12,173 bases of DNA from Mobilitalea sp. (GTDB lineage: Bacteria; Bacillota_A; Clostridia; Lachnospirales; Lachnospiraceae), in NCBI GenBank assembly GCA_029974875.1, contig JARKQP010000591.1:1-12173 (forward strand). The letters are read 5' to 3'. Position numbers and translations under genes: made by a program. The notes below the pieces were generated by a model. The model had not been told where the DNA came from, searched no databases, and saw only the letters and a list, made by a program, of their open reading frames with translations. Numbering within the stretch: the stretch's first letter is position 1; each line of letters begins with the position of its first letter. Below, piece by piece: positions 5,634 through 11,478 of the stretch.

Positions 5634-6689
5634 ATGGATACAAAAATAATAAAATTAGAGATAGAGAACCTGACAGAGGGCTGCTTTCATGAGGCAGCAC
5701 AAGTTTTAAGAAATGGCGGCTTAGTAGCATTTCCAACGGAGACGGTGTATGGTCTGGGCGCCAATGCGCTGGATGAAACAGCAGCAGCCCAAATATATCA
5801 GGCAAAGGGAAGGCCTTCGGATAATCCGCTCATCATCCATATAGCGAAGACGCAGGATATGGAAAGCCTGGCAAAGGAGATACCCCGGGAGGCCTATGAG
5901 CTGGCTGAGGTGTTTTGGCCGGGACCGCTGACCATGATCCTGAAGAAAAAGGAGCTGGTTCCCTACCAGACTACAGGGGGACTTGATACGGTGGCAATCC
6001 GTTTGCCGGCTAACAAGATAGCAAGGGGACTGATTGAAGCATCAGGGGTATTTGTTGCAGCTCCCAGTGCCAACCTAAGCGGAAAACCGAGCCCAACTTT
6101 AGCCCAGCATGTAATTGATGATATGGTTGGTAAGGTGGATATGATTATTGACGGAGGCCATGCGACCCTTGGGCTGGAATCCACGATTGTGGACCTGTCC
6201 GGCGGGACGCCCATGATATTAAGACCCGGCTGTATTACAGAAGCAATGCTTAAGAATGTAATAGGCCAAATTGAGTATGACCCCGCAGTGTTGCAGCCTG
6301 CACCGGGCTTAGAGCTGGTTCCGAAAGCCCCGGGCATGAAATACCGCCATTATGCGCCTGAGGGTAAGCTGACAATTTACGAGGGCGATATCCATAAGGT
6401 GGTTGATGCTATTAACCGGAAAGCAAAAGAGAAGCTGGATAACAAAAACCGTGTGGGAGTTATTGCAACGGAGGAAACGGAGGCTTTATACCACTATGGA
6501 ACAGTGAAAACAATTGGCTCAAGGAAGGATGAAGCTTCCATTGCAGCCGGGTTATATGCCGTTCTCAGGGAATTTGATGAGCTGCATACTGAATATATTT
6601 ATACAGAAAGCTTTGCTGATAACAGTTTAGGACAGGCAATTATGAACCGGTTGTTAAAGGCGGCCGGATACCGTGTTGTAAAGCTATAA
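5634..6689 (+). CDS. ywlC: L-threonylcarbamoyladenylate synthase, two-domain Sua5/YwlC type
   Basis: 351 residues. Start 5634 is chosen because AGGGAG lies 7 nt before it; an in-frame ATG at 5604 would add ten residues but has only a weak site. The N-terminal YrdC/TsaC domain shows FPTETVYGLG (residues 34-42), YQAKGRPSDNPL (K58, R60) and SANLSGKPSPT, ending in LESTIVDLSGG and LRPGCIT. The linker with PGMKYRHYAP leads into the C-terminal Sua5 domain, so it is the long form rather than short TsaC. The enzyme makes threonylcarbamoyl-AMP from threonine, bicarbonate and ATP, the first step of t6A37 modification of ANN-reading tRNAs. The order ywlC-ywlE-rpiB is as in Bacillus. Confidence 0.95.
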   Translation: MDTKIIKLEIENLTEGCFHEAAQVLRNGGLVAFPTETVYGLGANALDETAAAQIYQAKGRPSDNPLIIHIAKTQDMESLAKEIPREAYELAEVFWPGPLTMILKKKELVPYQTTGGLDTVAIRLPANKIARGLIEASGVFVAAPSANLSGKPSPTLAQHVIDDMVGKVDMIIDGGHATLGLESTIVDLSGGTPMILRPGCITEAMLKNVIGQIEYDPAVLQPAPGLELVPKAPGMKYRHYAPEGKLTIYEGDIHKVVDAINRKAKEKLDNKNRVGVIATEETEALYHYGTVKTIGSRKDEASIAAGLYAVLREFDELHTEYIYTESFADNSLGQAIMNRLLKAAGYRVVKL

Positions 6690-6730
6690 TACTGGTATAT
6701 ATGGTGGGGGATTCTTGTAATTTGAGGTAA

Positions 6731-6822
6731 GGGTGAAAGAAAAACAAATAATAAACGAAGGGAGGCCCGGGTTCATGCCAGCACTTTTATGGCAATTTGT
6801 GTAGTAAAGGGCATGGACATAG
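6731..6822 (+). repeat. third copy of the 92-bp repeat
   Basis: Same length and orientation as the pair at 4417-4600, about 90% identical (9 differences from unit 1). The CATGCC and GGCATG arms are kept. The micro-frame ends early (MPALLWQFV then TAG). The copy runs up to 2 nt before ATG 6825 of ywlE, so it forms that gene's leader. A 14-bp piece of its right end, GGGCATGGACATAA, recurs at 7281-7294 before rpiB. Confidence 0.9.
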
Positions 6823-6824
6823 CT

Positions 6825-7277
6825 ATGAAAAAATATCAGAAGCTTATATTCGTTTGTACCGGAAACACCTGCAGAAGCCCAATGGCGGAGGCAATATACA
6901 AAAACCTGGAAAAGGTCAGCGATATGAAGGTATGCTCCAGGGGTCTGGTAGTGCTTTTTGCAGAACCGTTGAACCCTAAAGCAGAAATTGTTTTAAAAAA
7001 ACATGACCTGGAGCTGGATAACCATATGGCGAAAGGGTTAAGGGCATCTGACTTGGGAGAAGATATTCTTATCCTTACTATGACTGCAAACCAAAAAAAG
7101 AAAGTACAGGAGCTTTATCCGGAAGTTAAGGATGTATATACCATAAAGGAATTTGCGGGAGAAATCGGTGATGTCGTAGATCCTTACGGCGGTACACTGA
7201 TGGATTATGAGGAATGTTATATTGATTTGGGGCGTCTTGTGAAGAAGACGGTTTACAAATTAAATGAAGATATGTAA
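6825..7277 (+). CDS. ywlE: low-molecular-weight phosphatase, protein arginine phosphatase (YwlE) type
   Basis: 150 residues from ATG 6825. Upstream in-frame ATGs at 6789 and 6813 lie inside the 92-bp repeat, so a longer start cannot be excluded. The P-loop is VCTGNTCRS with nucleophile C11 and R17, and the general acid is D119 in VVDPYGGT. The Thr at position 15 of the loop corresponds to the residue that gives Bacillus YwlE its preference for phosphoarginine; classical tyrosine phosphatases have Ile there. In Bacillus it reverses McsB arginine phosphorylation, which marks proteins for ClpCP; no mcsB is in this window. It is followed 36 bp later by rpiB. Confidence 0.9.
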   Translation: MKKYQKLIFVCTGNTCRSPMAEAIYKNLEKVSDMKVCSRGLVVLFAEPLNPKAEIVLKKHDLELDNHMAKGLRASDLGEDILILTMTANQKKKVQELYPEVKDVYTIKEFAGEIGDVVDPYGGTLMDYEECYIDLGRLVKKTVYKLNEDM

Positions 7278-7280
7278 CAT

Positions 7281-7294
7281 GGGCATGGACATAA
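7281..7294 (+). repeat. 14-bp fragment of the 92-bp repeat end
   Basis: GGGCATGGACATAA matches the right end of the 92-bp repeat copies and lies between the ywlE stop and the rpiB ribosome binding site. It is short but identical, and in the same orientation. Confidence 0.5.
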
Positions 7295-7313
7295 GAATTG
7301 GAGGTAGGGATAT

Positions 7314-7745
7314 ATGATAGCACTTGGTAATGACCATACCGGATATGCCTTGAAAAAGGCAATTATGGAGTATCTGGATTCCAGAGGCATCCCGTATAAG
7401 GATTTTGGCTGCGGGGATGTAACGTCAAGCAATTATCCAGACTACGCAAAGGCCGTGGGAAGGGCAATCCAGAATAAGGAATGCGAGAAAGGAATCCTGA
7501 TCTGCGGTACCGGAATCGGTATTTCAATTGCGGCAAATAAGATGAAGGGAATCCGTGCCGCACTCTGCCATGATTGCTTCAGTGCAGAAGCAACCAGGCT
7601 GCATAATAATGCCAATGTCCTGGCGATGGGTGCCAGGGTAATTGGGGCGGGTCATGCCCTGAAGATTGTGGAAACCTTCCTGGACACGGACTTTTCTAAT
7701 GATGAGAGACATATAAAAAGAATCCAGATGCTGGAGGAAAACTAA
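7314..7745 (+). CDS. rpiB: ribose-5-phosphate isomerase B
   Basis: 143 residues, typical for RpiB. GGAGG sits 10 nt before ATG 7314. Conserved features are GNDHTG at the N-terminus (D7, H8), ICGTGIGISIAANK with catalytic Cys64, and the CHD...ARLHNNAN-like segment with the phosphate-binding His at 97. The motif ICGTGIG favours RpiB over the LacA/LacB subunits. It interconverts ribose 5-phosphate and ribulose 5-phosphate in the cytoplasmic non-oxidative pentose phosphate pathway. It is probably transcribed with ywlE. Its stop overlaps the stop of the convergent DUF402 gene by 4 nt. Confidence 0.93.
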   Translation: MIALGNDHTGYALKKAIMEYLDSRGIPYKDFGCGDVTSSNYPDYAKAVGRAIQNKECEKGILICGTGIGISIAANKMKGIRAALCHDCFSAEATRLHNNANVLAMGARVIGAGHALKIVETFLDTDFSNDERHIKRIQMLEEN

Positions 7746-8224
7746 AGCATTTCAGCCTGGTTAACGGGCTCCTGCAGCAGATGGAAACGGCCGCCGGATA
7801 TGATTTCTAATAAAGAATGCAGGGTGCGCAGGGCATAGACAGCCTCCTGCTGTGTAATCAGCTGCTGCTCCAATGCGTCTGCAAGCTCATCTAAATCCAT
7901 AATACGCATACTACCGTCGTTATACAGGATGACATCCACTAAAAGGTCTTCCATAATGACGGTATTATTTTCTTCTGAGATCTTTGCCTGTATAATATCG
8001 CAGTACCAGTATACAAGCTGGTCATTTTTATCAAAGATTTTGCTCACCTTGATGCCCTTGTCTAAATAGAAGGCGGAGATACCCCTGGCAATATCCTTGC
8101 GCGGATGCAGGGTAACCCATTTCGTAATGACCAGATCCTTTTCCATGGCTAATATGACATCGTCCTTTAACTCAATTAATTCATCGGGAATAAAGCGCCG
8201 CCGGTATAGGGTGGTTGTATTCAT
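7742..8224 (-). CDS. DUF402 family protein
   Basis: 160 residues; on the minus strand AAAGGAG lies 8 nt before ATG 8224. The core YWYCDIIQAKIS...DLLVDVILYNDGSMRIMDLDEL fits the DUF402 barrel (PF04167), whose Asp-rich DGS...DLDEL segment binds metal in characterised nucleoside di/triphosphatases of the family. The C-terminal helix-rich part (ALRTLHSLLEII) is also usual. The substrate cannot be told from the sequence. It is transcribed towards rpiB with overlapping stop codons, leaving no space for a terminator between the two genes. Confidence 0.8.
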   Translation of the reverse strand: MNTTTLYRRRFIPDELIELKDDVILAMEKDLVITKWVTLHPRKDIARGISAFYLDKGIKVSKIFDKNDQLVYWYCDIIQAKISEENNTVIMEDLLVDVILYNDGSMRIMDLDELADALEQQLITQQEAVYALRTLHSLLEIISGGRFHLLQEPVNQAEML

Positions 8225-8244
8225 TGGATTTAGCTCCTTTAAAT

Positions 8245-8376
8245 GTATTGTTTTTAACTATACCATGGCAAGGGCACCATGGTATGGCACTTCGTGCCAG
8301 GATGCGCACTCCTGTTAGTCAGCGCGGAATAATGGTTGCCGACATTATACCATGAATATGGGCCATGGTACAATAC
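8245..8376. repeat. nested palindromes with repeated CCATGG cores
   Basis: ATACCATGG (8260-8268) and CCATGGTAT (8277-8285) form a perfect 9-bp hairpin. It is followed at once by TGGCAC-TTC-GTGCCA (8285-8299). A third pair, ACCATG (8349-8354) and CATGGT (8364-8369), lies at the far end. GTATTGT (8245-8251) and ACAATAC (8370-8376) can close the whole region. It lies between the divergent DUF402 and ywmB genes and could hold operators or a structured leader. No clear promoter was identified. Confidence 0.6.
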
Positions 8377-8462
8377 AATTTGTATGAAAATGAATAAAAT
8401 ATCAATCTTTGGAAAAAATATTAGGTGAATTTACAGACATTTACCTTTTGGAGGTTGGTATA

Positions 8463-9263
8463 GTGGATAATAGTAAATGGTATAAAAGAATGCATTGGTT
8501 TCGAAATATATTTTCAACCGGAAGGATGAAGCTCACCCTGTATGTAGCTTTGGTGCTATGGGCAGCAGTCCTGACACAGATAGGGGTGAACCGGATGTTC
8601 CATGAAGAAATCCAGATTACGGAAGCCTTTATTAAATCTGCTACGGATCATATGGAAAGTACACTGGAAATGATCGGAGAGTACAAAAAGGGTGAAATGA
8701 CGGAGGAAGAGAAAAAGGCCGTTATTGGCACGGTAGCGGATGCAATCGGACTGAAGGTGGATAATGATTATACCAGCTGGTCGGATGAGGAACGGAGTGA
8801 ATTTCTGGTTTATAAGCAGGCGAAGCAGGCATCTACCCAGATTAAGCTTGTCAGCATAAAGGACGGGGATACGAATAAGAATTATATCACCATCCGGCTG
8901 AGCTTATCAAACAGCATCCAAAATATCGACCAATATAAGAAAATAGTTGAAGAAGTATTAGGTACCTTGAACGTTAAAGATGAACAGGTAATATTAAAAT
9001 ATGAGGGCAGCCGGGAAGGTGAATTATCCCCGGAAGAAAAGAAGAAATTGGCGGCGGATCTGATTGCCGAATTACAGGGAGATGCTGCGATTGAATATGA
9101 CGAAGGAGACTTATATACCGTTTATGGATATACAGGGATGATAAAAGAATATATCTCATCAATGGGAAATAAGATTAACATACAGGTTGTCATTACTTAC
9201 AATGCAGTAAATGATAGAACCAAAATTGTACTGGCTACTCCGGTATTGAATGAGGGCTGGTAA
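8463..9263 (+). CDS. YwmB-family (TATA-box-binding-like fold) protein
   Basis: 266 residues from GTG 8463, chosen because GGAGG (8450-8454) lies 8 nt upstream; an in-frame TTG at 8409 has no ribosome binding site. Residues 24-41 form a signal or anchor helix. The rest fits the YwmB family (PF08680). A first half contains the polar helix FIKSATDHMESTLEMIGEY. A second half contains LSPEEKKKLAADLIAELQG followed by YTVYGYTGMIKEYISSMG and NIQVVITYN ... KIVLATPV. In Bacillus ywmB precedes murAA and spoIID; its function is unknown. It is expected on the outer side of the membrane. It stands alone here, with a palindromic region upstream and a hairpin 9 nt after its stop. Confidence 0.75.
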   Translation: MDNSKWYKRMHWFRNIFSTGRMKLTLYVALVLWAAVLTQIGVNRMFHEEIQITEAFIKSATDHMESTLEMIGEYKKGEMTEEEKKAVIGTVADAIGLKVDNDYTSWSDEERSEFLVYKQAKQASTQIKLVSIKDGDTNKNYITIRLSLSNSIQNIDQYKKIVEEVLGTLNVKDEQVILKYEGSREGELSPEEKKKLAADLIAELQGDAAIEYDEGDLYTVYGYTGMIKEYISSMGNKINIQVVITYNAVNDRTKIVLATPVLNEGW

Positions 9264-9265
9264 GG

Positions 9266-9431
9266 CGGTATTCCCAGTGTGCCTCCAGGTACACTGGGTT
9301 CTTTAGGCATAGTGCGCCCTCCGGGTACACGGGATCCTTTAGGCATAATGTACCCTCCGGGTACACGGGATCTTTTAGGCATAATGTACCCTCCGGGTAC
9401 ACGGGATCCTTTAGCATAATGTACCCTCCGG
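9266..9431. repeat. 36-bp tandem repeat array of hairpins
   Basis: Units of exactly 36 bp start at 9302, 9338 and 9374 (TTTAGGCATA then the hairpin, ending CACGGGATCC or similar). A degenerate unit lies before them (9266-9301) and a truncated one after (from 9410). Two units carry the perfect hairpin TGTACCC-TCC-GGGTACA; in the 9302 unit the stem is reduced to CCC/GGG. The array lies between convergent genes and looks like a terminator hairpin that multiplied. Reverse-strand reading gives a 12-residue periodic frame without a ribosome binding site, so coding is unlikely. Confidence 0.8.
9273..9304 (+). terminator. rho-independent terminator of the ywmB gene
   Basis: CCCAGTGT (9273-9280) and ACACTGGG (9291-9298) form a perfect 8-bp stem, extended inside by CCT/AGG. 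It is followed by TTCTTT and starts 9 nt after the ywmB stop codon. It is also the first unit of the 36-bp array. Confidence 0.6.
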
Positions 9432-9452
9432 GCATAATGCATCCGGAGGGTA
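9422..9452. terminator. hairpin ending the 36-bp array, towards the minus-strand gene
   Basis: TACCCTCCGG (9422-9431) and CCGGAGGGTA (9443-9452) form a perfect 10-bp stem 47 bp beyond the minus-strand stop codon. No T-run follows on either strand, so termination of the minus-strand transcript is only suggested. Confidence 0.35.
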
Positions 9453-9499
9453 TGCTTTCCTTGATGATATGCATATAGCTTAAGCTTGCCGGACATGTC

Positions 9500-11131
9500 T
9501 TAGTACCAGCGTTTCCGGCTCCTATAGCGTCTTCTGCGGTTGAACATTTCACTCAACAGAACCAGAGTTACAAGGTCGCGTAAATTATCCCGTCTTCTTC
9601 TTGGAGGATAAAAATATAAGCTGTTGGCCTCTACCTTAGGTTCTTCCTGTTCCATATCCTTAACCTTATCATAGATGCGGTCAACAATCTTTTCCAGGGT
9701 CACCCTATCAGGATATTCATCATATATGCAGCTACCGTCATAGTCCATGGAGTCGCATTCCTTGGAGATTTCTTTCAGGATTACCTTTGCTGTATTTGGA
9801 TAGAGCTCCTTCATATAGTCAAGGTCTTTATCCAGATCTGCGCTGTTATCATATCCGTAGAGCGGATATAAAGGAACGCCCATTGGAACGCCATAGGGAT
9901 TATTTGGTAAGTACGAGTTTGAGAATATCTGATAAGTAGCAAAGTCCTGATAAGTTCTCACATCAGGAGGAGGGGCGATTGTATTGTCCTGCCACCCTGG
10001 CATACCGGGAGCCACATAAGAAGACGTTTCCGGGTAGGGAATATTGTTTGGCGGCATTCCGGGTGCAAGGGTATATGGAGGAGTATAGATTACATATCCG
10101 TTATCGCTGGAGGGAGTTGGCATGTCGGGAGCTGTTCCGTATAGATAGGGCATTCTGTTCATTTCCTGGCCAGGCGCAGCGGATGTGCCGGGAGCAGCAG
10201 GAGGGTTTGCCGGAGTTGTAATAGCGCCAGTACCCATACCTGGAGCGGGGCGTGAAGGAGTAGCGCCAGTGCCGATGCCCGGAGTAGGAGGAGTTGTGGG
10301 AGTTACCCCCGTGCCGATACCATTGCCATTGCCTGTGCCGGAGCGGTAAGGATTAGCGCCCATACCTGTGCCGGGGCGTGAAGGAGTAACACCAGTACCG
10401 ATGCCCGGAGTAGGAGGAGTTGTGGGAGTAACACCAGTACCGATGCCAGTGCCGGGGCGGGAAGGGGCAGTACCCATGTCAAAGCCAGGGGTGGCCGGAA
10501 TATTTGGAGTTGTACCATTGCCCATGCGGGAACCAGTAGAGTTAGTAGTATCCATACCAGCACCGGAACGGAACGGGACTGTACCCATATCGGAGCTGGG
10601 GGTGGAAGGAGTGGTCGGAATCATGCCGGTACCCATACCATTACCGGGAAGGGAAGGCATAGTACCCAGGTCGGAACCCGGAGTAGAGGGAGTGGCTGGA
10701 GCTGTGCTGTTACCCGTACCAGTACCCATACTGTTACCGGGGCGGGAAGGAGTAGTACCCATGTCGGAGCCCGGAGTGGAGGGAGTGGCCGGAATTGTGC
10801 CGCTGCCGATTCTGGTACCCATGCCATTAGAACGGGCAGGTGTAGTACCTGTGCCTGGAGTGCCTGCGCCTGTGCCCGGGGTTCCTGTGCCAGGTGTTGC
10901 AGGAGTTCTTTCAGGTGTCATACCTGTACTTGGGGTAGTTCTGTTTGCAGGGGGTGTCTGTCCATTTCTTCTTGGCAGACCAGGGGTTGCATTGGTCGTA
11001 CCAGGGGTTGTACTTCCAGGTGTTCCACTTGAGGTATTATTTGGAGGGCCCATCATCTGTGAGTTTACATTATTATCTGGCACCTGATACGGTCTTCGGT
11101 TGCCATAATATCTGCCACTTGTATATGACAT
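9500..11131 (-). CDS. Thr/Pro/Gly-repeat protein with acidic C-terminal domain, possible spore-surface protein
   Basis: 543 residues. ATG 11131 is preferred because AGGAG sits 7 nt upstream; the frame stays open to 11347 without a better start. Residues about 33-321 are low-complexity, with degenerate modules of the type TPSTPGSDMGTTPSRPGN and MGTGTG, repeated roughly every 30-35 residues. Residues about 322-431 are Pro/Tyr-rich. Residues 432-495 are a distinct acidic helical domain (DLDYMKELYPNTAKVILKEI; later MDYDGSCIYDEYPD and VDRIYDKVKD). The last 35 residues are Arg-rich (YFYPPRRRR, FNRRRRYRSRKRWY). There is no signal peptide. Similar C-terminal segments occur in uncharacterised clostridial proteins. 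A coat or exosporium role is an inference from composition and context. The opposite strand also stays open for 239 codons, an artefact of the repeat. Confidence 0.7.
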   Translation of the reverse strand: MSYTSGRYYGNRRPYQVPDNNVNSQMMGPPNNTSSGTPGSTTPGTTNATPGLPRRNGQTPPANRTTPSTGMTPERTPATPGTGTPGTGAGTPGTGTTPARSNGMGTRIGSGTIPATPSTPGSDMGTTPSRPGNSMGTGTGNSTAPATPSTPGSDLGTMPSLPGNGMGTGMIPTTPSTPSSDMGTVPFRSGAGMDTTNSTGSRMGNGTTPNIPATPGFDMGTAPSRPGTGIGTGVTPTTPPTPGIGTGVTPSRPGTGMGANPYRSGTGNGNGIGTGVTPTTPPTPGIGTGATPSRPAPGMGTGAITTPANPPAAPGTSAAPGQEMNRMPYLYGTAPDMPTPSSDNGYVIYTPPYTLAPGMPPNNIPYPETSSYVAPGMPGWQDNTIAPPPDVRTYQDFATYQIFSNSYLPNNPYGVPMGVPLYPLYGYDNSADLDKDLDYMKELYPNTAKVILKEISKECDSMDYDGSCIYDEYPDRVTLEKIVDRIYDKVKDMEQEEPKVEANSLYFYPPRRRRDNLRDLVTLVLLSEMFNRRRRYRSRKRWY

Positions 11132-11158
11132 ATTAGCGCTCCTAAGCTTTTTTATACC

Positions 11159-11166
11159 AATATATG
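11159..11166 (-). promoter_or_regulatory. possible sporulation-type -10 element
   Basis: On the minus strand CATATATT fits the CATAnnnT pattern of sigma-E/sigma-K -10 elements, about 28 nt upstream of ATG 11131. No convincing -35 element at the right distance was found, so this is only a hint. Confidence 0.2.
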
Positions 11167-11187
11167 CAGGAAGGATAGAATGTGAAA

Positions 11188-11207
11188 AAGGAATCACGCA
11201 ATTCCTT
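11188..11207. repeat. short hairpin upstream of the Thr/Pro/Gly-rich gene
   Basis: AAGGAAT and ATTCCTT are perfect 7-bp arms with a 6-nt loop, about 60 bp upstream of the minus-strand start. It may be an operator or leader hairpin. Confidence 0.35.
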
Positions 11208-11312
11208 GAAGAATTATTGATATTGAGATAAAATGTATAATAATTAGGTTGTACTATAGAACAAAAGACATTAAAATATACTGTAGGAACATAGTACGTA
11301 TTCCTATAGTCG

Positions 11313-11336
11313 GTGTATCCCCTAAGGGTACACTTT
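11313..11336. repeat. hairpin related to the 36-bp array units
   Basis: GTGTA-T-CCC ... GGG-TACAC followed by TTT resembles the TGTACCC-TCC-GGGTACA hairpins of the 9302-9431 array. Thus similar hairpins flank both sides of the Thr/Pro/Gly-rich gene. Confidence 0.45.
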
Positions 11337-11359
11337 GCACGGCGCAAAGGCAGCGCTTT

Positions 11360-11390
11360 TTATCGGAAGTTAAAAGACAACTTCCGATAA
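11360..11390. repeat. perfect 12-bp inverted repeat
   Basis: TTATCGGAAGTT (11360-11371) and AACTTCCGATAA (11379-11390) around a 7-nt loop, in the divergent region between the minus-strand gene and the methyltransferase gene. The run of T precedes the stem on the plus strand, and A follows it on the minus strand, so it is not a standard terminator in either direction. An operator for a dimeric regulator is possible. Confidence 0.65.
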
Positions 11391-11423
11391 CTTATGTTGA
11401 AACAGACCTTGGTGTACTGCCCT

Positions 11424-11429
11424 TATAAT
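11424..11429 (+). promoter_or_regulatory. possible -10 box of the methyltransferase gene
   Basis: TATAAT 50 bp upstream of ATG 11479. The nearest good -35 (TTGAAA, 11397-11402) is 21 bp away, too far for a standard promoter. Confidence 0.3.
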
Positions 11430-11478
11430 TAGGAAAACATCAGTAATGGATTCATATAACATTATGTTGAAGGATAGA

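Noticed and set aside
9197..9496. Minus-strand frame with 12-residue repeats (GSRVPGGYIMPK) over the 36-bp array
   Set aside because: A 36-bp period keeps any frame open; two frames are open at once, there is no ribosome binding site, and hairpins explain the array better.
10368..11087. 239-codon plus-strand open frame opposite the Thr/Pro/Gly-repeat gene
   Set aside because: It is a repetitive V/P/G mirror of the minus-strand repeat, has no ribosome binding site, and lacks the non-repetitive domain present on the minus strand.
11132..11347. N-terminal extension of the Thr/Pro/Gly-rich protein to 11347
   Set aside because: The extra segment shows no domain or signal peptide and covers inverted repeats, while ATG 11131 has a well-spaced AGGAG.
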